Under the pieces are notes generated by a model. That model did no database searches, was not told the DNA's origin, and was given only the letters and a program-made list of their open reading frames with translations. Below, piece by piece: positions 1 through 5,100 of a stretch of DNA of 5,100 nucleotides. Positions within the stretch are counted from its first letter, which is position 1, and each line of letters begins with the position of its first letter. The DNA comes from JANXAZ01 sp037446605 (GTDB lineage: Bacteria; Pseudomonadota; Alphaproteobacteria; Geminicoccales; Geminicoccaceae): NCBI GenBank assembly GCA_037446605.1, contig JBBIIE010000238.1, positions 1 through 5,100 on the forward strand, in the 5' to 3' direction. A program made the position numbers and the translations under genes.

Positions 1-525
1 CCCGGTGTAGGCGGTGGGCAGCGTGACGACGTCGTTGCCGGTGCCGCCGGTGACGGTCTCGGCGTTGGTGACGGTGAGGGTGCCGCCGGCGGAGAGGGTG
101 AGGGAGTCGGTCCCCGCCCCGAGGTTCACGACGCCCGCCGAGGGCGCGGTGCCCAGGGTCACCACGTCCGCGCCGCTCCCTCCGAACAGGGTCTCGATGT
201 TCGTCGCGGTGAGCGTGTTGCCGCCCGTGGCGAGGCTCAGCCGGTCGTTCCCACCACCGAGGTCGAGCGAGCCCGAGGTGATCTGCGTGCCGAGCGTCAC
301 GGCGTCGACGCCGGTGCCGCCGCTCACGGTCTCGACGTTGGTGACGGTCGCCGTGGCGCCGGGCCCGGAGAAGGTCAGCCGGTCCGAGCCACCTCCGAGG
401 TCGATGCGAGCTCCGGTCAGCGTACCGGTGATCGTGATGAGATCCGCGCCGCTCCCGCTCGTGATGGTGGTGGCGGTCGCAATCGTCGCGGTGACGCCGG
501 AATCTCCAAACGCGAATACGGACAC
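1..525 (-). CDS. RTX-like calcium-binding repeat protein, N-terminal part (3' end beyond window)
   Basis: The first 175 codons of a larger gene are visible, beginning MSVFAFGDSGVTATI and running off the left edge. The product is Gly/Thr/Val/Leu/Asp-rich, and I see no Lys, Cys, His or Trp in it. It contains seven motifs like the RTX nonapeptide GGxGxDxUx, with the motif Asp at residues 28, 48, 74, 94, 120, 140 and 165. They alternate between a GG[TS]GxDxVT type and an LG[GA]GxDxL type, giving a repeat of 45-46 residues. Each repeat includes a strand-like TxTxTNxETxxGG stretch. Proteins of this family usually bind Ca2+ and are exported by type I secretion using a C-terminal signal. That end is not visible, so export is inferred. 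There is no N-terminal Sec signal peptide, which fits type I export. The GTG start was chosen because GGAG lies 7 nt upstream and no other in-frame ATG or GTG lies between it and the in-frame stop at 634-636. The exact function (adhesin, S-layer-like or matrix protein) cannot be told. Confidence 0.72.
   Translation of the reverse strand, partial: MSVFAFGDSGVTATIATATTITSGSGADLITITGTLTGARIDLGGGSDRLTFSGPGATATVTNVETVSGGTGVDAVTLGTQITSGSLDLGGGNDRLSLATGGNTLTATNIETLFGGSGADVVTLGTAPSAGVVNLGAGTDSLTLSAGGTLTVTNAETVTGGTGNDVVTLPTAYTG
37..363. repeat. Internal coding repeat of the RTX-like gene, visible at DNA level
   Basis: Bases 37-90 match 310-363 at 45 of 54 positions without gaps. The two copies lie 273 bp apart, which equals two protein repeat units (46 + 45 codons). 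The intermediate copy around 175-230 is recognisable in protein (TNIETLFGGSGAD) but more diverged in DNA. The pattern fits growth of the gene by in-frame duplication of a unit of about 136 bp or of pairs of units. This is an inference from the spacing. Constrained, high-GC codon choice in Gly/Thr/Val codons also raises the DNA identity. Confidence 0.6.
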
Positions 526-532
526 GGCGCGT

Positions 533-536
533 CTCC
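533..536 (-). promoter_or_regulatory. Shine-Dalgarno GGAG of the RTX-like gene
   Basis: On the minus strand GGAG is followed by seven bases (acgcgcc) and then GTG at 525-523. This spacing supports the GTG as the start of the RTX-like protein. The reading frame is open further upstream to a TAA at 636-634, but that stretch has no in-frame ATG or GTG and encodes nothing repeat-like. Confidence 0.55.
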
Positions 537-550
537 ACAGCTGACCGGCC

Positions 551-563
551 GTGGGCGCCCCAC
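551..563. repeat. Short perfect inverted repeat GTGGG-cgc-CCCAC
   Basis: The arms are 551-555 and 559-563 with a 3-base centre. It lies between gcvP and the RTX-like gene, 26 bases upstream of the RTX-like GTG. In RNA from the minus strand it would form a 5-bp, very GC-rich hairpin in the leader of the RTX-like gene. No U-tract follows. It could be a leader hairpin, a protein-binding dyad, or chance in GC-rich DNA. Confidence 0.25.
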
Positions 564-640
564 AACGAGGCGGGCACCCGGTCCGGATGGCCTCGGGCGC
601 ACCCCTCTTCGCACGGCGACTCTTTCGATCAGGTTAACGC

Positions 641-658
641 GCGCACGCCGCGATGCGC
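641..658 (-). terminator. Possible weak terminator hairpin downstream of gcvP
   Basis: The minus strand reads GCGCA, then an eight-base loop (tcgcggcg), then TGCGC, beginning about 20 bases after the gcvP TAG. A second, looser dyad (CAGCCG/CGGCTG at 684-689 and 661-666) spans the stop codon itself. Neither is followed by a run of T, so an intrinsic terminator is not well supported. Rho-dependent ending or read-through into the RTX-like gene remains possible. Confidence 0.25.
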
Positions 659-678
659 CTCAGCCGCAGGCTCGGCGA

Positions 679-3558
<2,880 letters not shown>

Positions 3559-3578
3559 GGAAAGCTCCGCGAAACGGT

Positions 3579-3953
3579 TCAGCCGAGGGTCGCCAGGAAG
3601 TCCCGATAGGCCTCGGGTGTCATCAGCTCGGCGAGCTCGCCCGGCGCTGCGAGCTCGAGTCGGAAGAACCACGCCGCGCCCTCCGCGTCCTCGTTGACCA
3701 GGGCGGGGTTGTCGACGAGGGCGTCGTTGCGGGCGACGACCTTGCCGGACACCGGGCTGTAGACCTCGGAAGCCGCCTTCACGCTCTCGACGATCGCGGC
3801 CTGCTCCCTGGCCGCGAGCGTGCGCCCGAGCTCGGGCAGCTCGACATAGACGACGTCACCCAGCTGCTGCTGAGCATGATCGCTCACGCCGACGGTACCG
3901 ATGTTCCCCTCGACGCGGATCCATTCGTGATCGCGGGTGTAGTAGACGGCCAT
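3579..3953 (-). CDS. gcvH: Glycine cleavage system H protein (lipoyl carrier)
   Basis: This is a small cytoplasmic carrier protein whose lipoyl group shuttles the aminomethyl intermediate from GcvP to GcvT and is re-oxidised by the L-protein. The 124-residue product starts MAVYYTRDHEWIRVEG, the typical family opening. It contains VGVSDHAQQQLGDVVYVELPE (about residues 21-41) and the lipoylation motif ESVKAASEVYSPVSG, with the modified Lys at residue 59. The acidic-hydrophobic end (GELAELMTPEAYRDFLATLG) also fits the family. Length agrees with the usual 125-130 residues. The ATG at 3953-3951 has GGAG 7 nt upstream. It lies 20 nt after gcvT and 20 nt before gcvP, so co-transcription is very likely. 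The protein needs lipoylation by LipB/LipA or LplA, none of which is encoded here. Confidence 0.98.
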   Translation of the reverse strand: MAVYYTRDHEWIRVEGNIGTVGVSDHAQQQLGDVVYVELPELGRTLAAREQAAIVESVKAASEVYSPVSGKVVARNDALVDNPALVNEDAEGAAWFFRLELAAPGELAELMTPEAYRDFLATLG

Positions 3954-3973
3954 GCACCTGCTCCGATGAGGGT

Positions 3974-5068
3974 TCAGCGCTGATAGCGATGCGCCACGAA
4001 CGGGAGTGCCACGATGCGGGCCGGCTCGTCGCGGCCGCGGATCCGCAGCATGACGGGCGTATCGGGTGCCGCGTGCCGTGTGGCCGCGTAGCCCATCGCG
4101 ATCGGCCCGCCGACGGTCGGGCCGAACCCGCCGCTCGTGACGCGGCCGACCACCACCCCTTCGGCCACGATCTCGGTACCTTCGCGGGCGGGTGCCCTGC
4201 CCTCGGGCCTGAGGCCGACGAGCCGCCGGGCCGGGCCCTCGCGCAGCTCGCGCAGGATCCGCGCGGCCCCCGGAAAGCCGCCCTCCTCGCGGCGCCTCTT
4301 GCCGACCGTCCAGGCGAGCCCGGCCTCGATCGGCGAGGTCGTCCGTTCGATGTCGTGGCCGTAGAGGCACAGCCCGGCCTCGAGGCGCAGGGAGTCGCGC
4401 GCGCCGAGCCCGGCCGGGCGGACCTCTTCCGCCGCGAGCAGCGTGCGCGCGAGCTTCGCCGCGTGGTCGGCGGGCACCGAGATCTCGAACCCGTCCTCGC
4501 CGGTGTAGCCGGTTCGGGAGACACGGCAGGTCGGGCCCGAAAGCCGCAGTTCCGCCGATTGCATGAAGCGGAGCGCGAGGCACTCCGGGGCGAGCCGGGC
4601 GAGGACGGTCGCCGCCGCGGGTCCCTGCAGGGCGAGCAGCGCACGATCGTCGAGCGCCTCGACCCGGCAGGCCGGCTCGAGGTGCCGCTGCAGGTGGGCG
4701 AGGTCTTCGGCCTTGCAGGCGGCATTCACGACGAGCGCCAGGTGATCGCCGGCGTTGGTGACGATCAGGTCGTCGAGGATGCCCCCGTCCCCGTCGGTGA
4801 ACAGGGTGTAGCGGGCGCGGCCCGGGGCGAGGCCCCGGATGTCGCACGGAACGAGCCGCTCGAGCGCGGCTGCAGCATCCGCACCCCGGACCGTGATCTG
4901 ACCCATGTGCGAGACGTCGAAGAGAGCGGCCTGCTCACGGCACCAGCGATGCTCGGCCAGGATGCCGCTCGGGAACTGGAGCGGCATCTCGTAGCCGGCG
5001 AACGGAACGAGCTTGGCGCCAAGCTCGCGGTGCAGGTCGTGGAGCGGGGTGCGGGCGAGGTCTGCCAA
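3974..5068 (-). CDS. gcvT: Glycine cleavage system T protein, aminomethyltransferase
   Basis: This tetrahydrofolate-dependent aminomethyltransferase (EC 2.1.2.10) takes the aminomethyl group from GcvH, makes 5,10-methylene-THF and releases ammonia. The product has 364 residues, the same length as the E. coli protein. Recognisable blocks are TPLHDLHRELGAKLVPFAGYEMPLQF (about 7-32), FDVSHMGQ (50-57), GGILDDLIV with the family's essential Asp in the DD pair at 99-100, RTGYTGEDGFEI (185-196), and GLGARDSLRLEAGLCLYGHDI (220-240). The C-terminal beta-barrel domain follows, with VTSGGFGPTVGGPIAMGYA (310-328). The start is TTG at 5068-5066. It is supported by GGAGG 9 nt upstream and by fit to family length, and no in-frame ATG or GTG is visible between it and the window edge. 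It is the first visible gene of the operon. Related folate-binding proteins (YgfZ, sarcosine and dimethylglycine dehydrogenases) were considered, but the gcvH and gcvP neighbours and the length settle the call. Confidence 0.97.
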   Translation of the reverse strand: MADLARTPLHDLHRELGAKLVPFAGYEMPLQFPSGILAEHRWCREQAALFDVSHMGQITVRGADAAAALERLVPCDIRGLAPGRARYTLFTDGDGGILDDLIVTNAGDHLALVVNAACKAEDLAHLQRHLEPACRVEALDDRALLALQGPAAATVLARLAPECLALRFMQSAELRLSGPTCRVSRTGYTGEDGFEISVPADHAAKLARTLLAAEEVRPAGLGARDSLRLEAGLCLYGHDIERTTSPIEAGLAWTVGKRRREEGGFPGAARILRELREGPARRLVGLRPEGRAPAREGTEIVAEGVVVGRVTSGGFGPTVGGPIAMGYAATRHAAPDTPVMLRIRGRDEPARIVALPFVAHRYQR

Positions 5069-5100
5069 CGGCCGCGGCCTCCAGAAGGTCCGGCGACGCG
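5069..5100 (-). other. Start of the gcvT leader (cut by the window)
   Basis: Only 32 bases upstream of gcvT are visible. They hold the GGAGG site and nothing else that I can identify. The operon promoter and any glycine riboswitch or GcvA-type control site, both known upstream of gcv operons in other bacteria, would lie further to the right and cannot be judged here. Confidence 0.5.
5078..5082 (-). promoter_or_regulatory. Shine-Dalgarno GGAGG of gcvT
   Basis: The minus strand reads GGAGG, nine bases, then TTG at 5068-5066. It is the strongest Shine-Dalgarno match in the window and is the main reason to accept the TTG start. The frame upstream (RRRTFWRPRP) stays open to the edge but looks unlike a GcvT N-terminus. 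Confidence 0.65.

Larger units (their letters stand above)
526..678. other. Intergenic region between gcvP and the RTX-like gene
   Basis: This stretch of 153 bases separates the operon from the RTX-like gene. It holds the two small inverted repeats at 641-658 and 551-563 and the GGAG ribosome binding site at 533-536. A GTTAAC hexamer sits at 633-638. I see no clear -35/-10 pair and no RNA gene. The length is enough for an independent promoter, and the unrelated function of the downstream gene suggests one, but the sequence does not show it. Confidence 0.5.

Noticed and set aside
1..525. CRISPR-like regular repetition at the left edge
   Set aside because: The periodicity of about 136 bp is in frame, encodes GGxGxD-like motifs and has imperfect repeats with no constant repeat/unique spacer layout.
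14..544. Plus-strand open frame of 176 codons opposite the RTX-like gene
   Set aside because: Its repetitive Val/Pro/Ser composition is the mirror of the RTX-like repeats on the minus strand. The minus-strand frame has GGxGxD motifs, a ribosome binding site and a sensible start.
417..614. Small minus-strand ORF of 65 codons spanning the intergenic region
   Set aside because: It overlaps the RTX-like start in another frame and is Arg/Pro-rich, with no recognisable domain.
3579..4847. Extended 422-codon frame that would fuse an N-terminal part to GcvH
   Set aside because: The upstream 298 codons are an out-of-frame reading of gcvT and resemble no domain. The GcvH family start MAVYYTRDHEW with its own GGAG marks the true gene at 3953.
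5069..5100. Possible glycine riboswitch ahead of gcvT
   Set aside because: Only 32 bases are visible and they contain no aptamer-like elements. Presence or absence cannot be decided from this window.

Overview
The window carries a complete glycine cleavage operon on the minus strand, in the order gcvT, gcvH, gcvP, followed downstream by the 5' end of a secreted-type, RTX-like calcium-binding repeat protein gene, also on the minus strand. The base composition is very GC-rich (roughly 70% by eye). The single-chain GcvP and the tight T-H-P order suggest a high-GC proteobacterium, most likely an alphaproteobacterium. This placement is an inference from composition and family feel, not from a search.

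Layout from the right edge, which is the upstream side of transcription: 5069-5100 is a short leader holding a GGAGG Shine-Dalgarno sequence. It is followed by gcvT (5068-3974, TTG start), a 20-nt spacer, gcvH (3953-3579), another 20-nt spacer, and gcvP (3558-679). A 153-nt intergenic stretch (526-678) contains small GC-rich inverted repeats but no convincing promoter or U-tract terminator. From 525 to the left edge runs the RTX-like gene, which starts with GTG and is cut off by the window.

The three operon genes supply three of the four parts of the glycine cleavage system. GcvP (P-protein) decarboxylates glycine with PLP and passes the aminomethyl group to the lipoyl arm of GcvH. GcvT then transfers the one-carbon unit to tetrahydrofolate and releases ammonia. 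The fourth part, the L-protein (lipoamide dehydrogenase), is not here and is usually encoded elsewhere. All three genes look intact, with family-typical lengths and the key residues present. The adjacent RTX-like gene has no visible functional link to glycine metabolism.

I do not see a previously undescribed system in this window. The most distinctive signal is the regular higher-order repeat in the RTX-like protein, where two kinds of GGxGxD-like motif alternate with 20- and 25/26-residue spacings. This repeat is also partly visible in the DNA.
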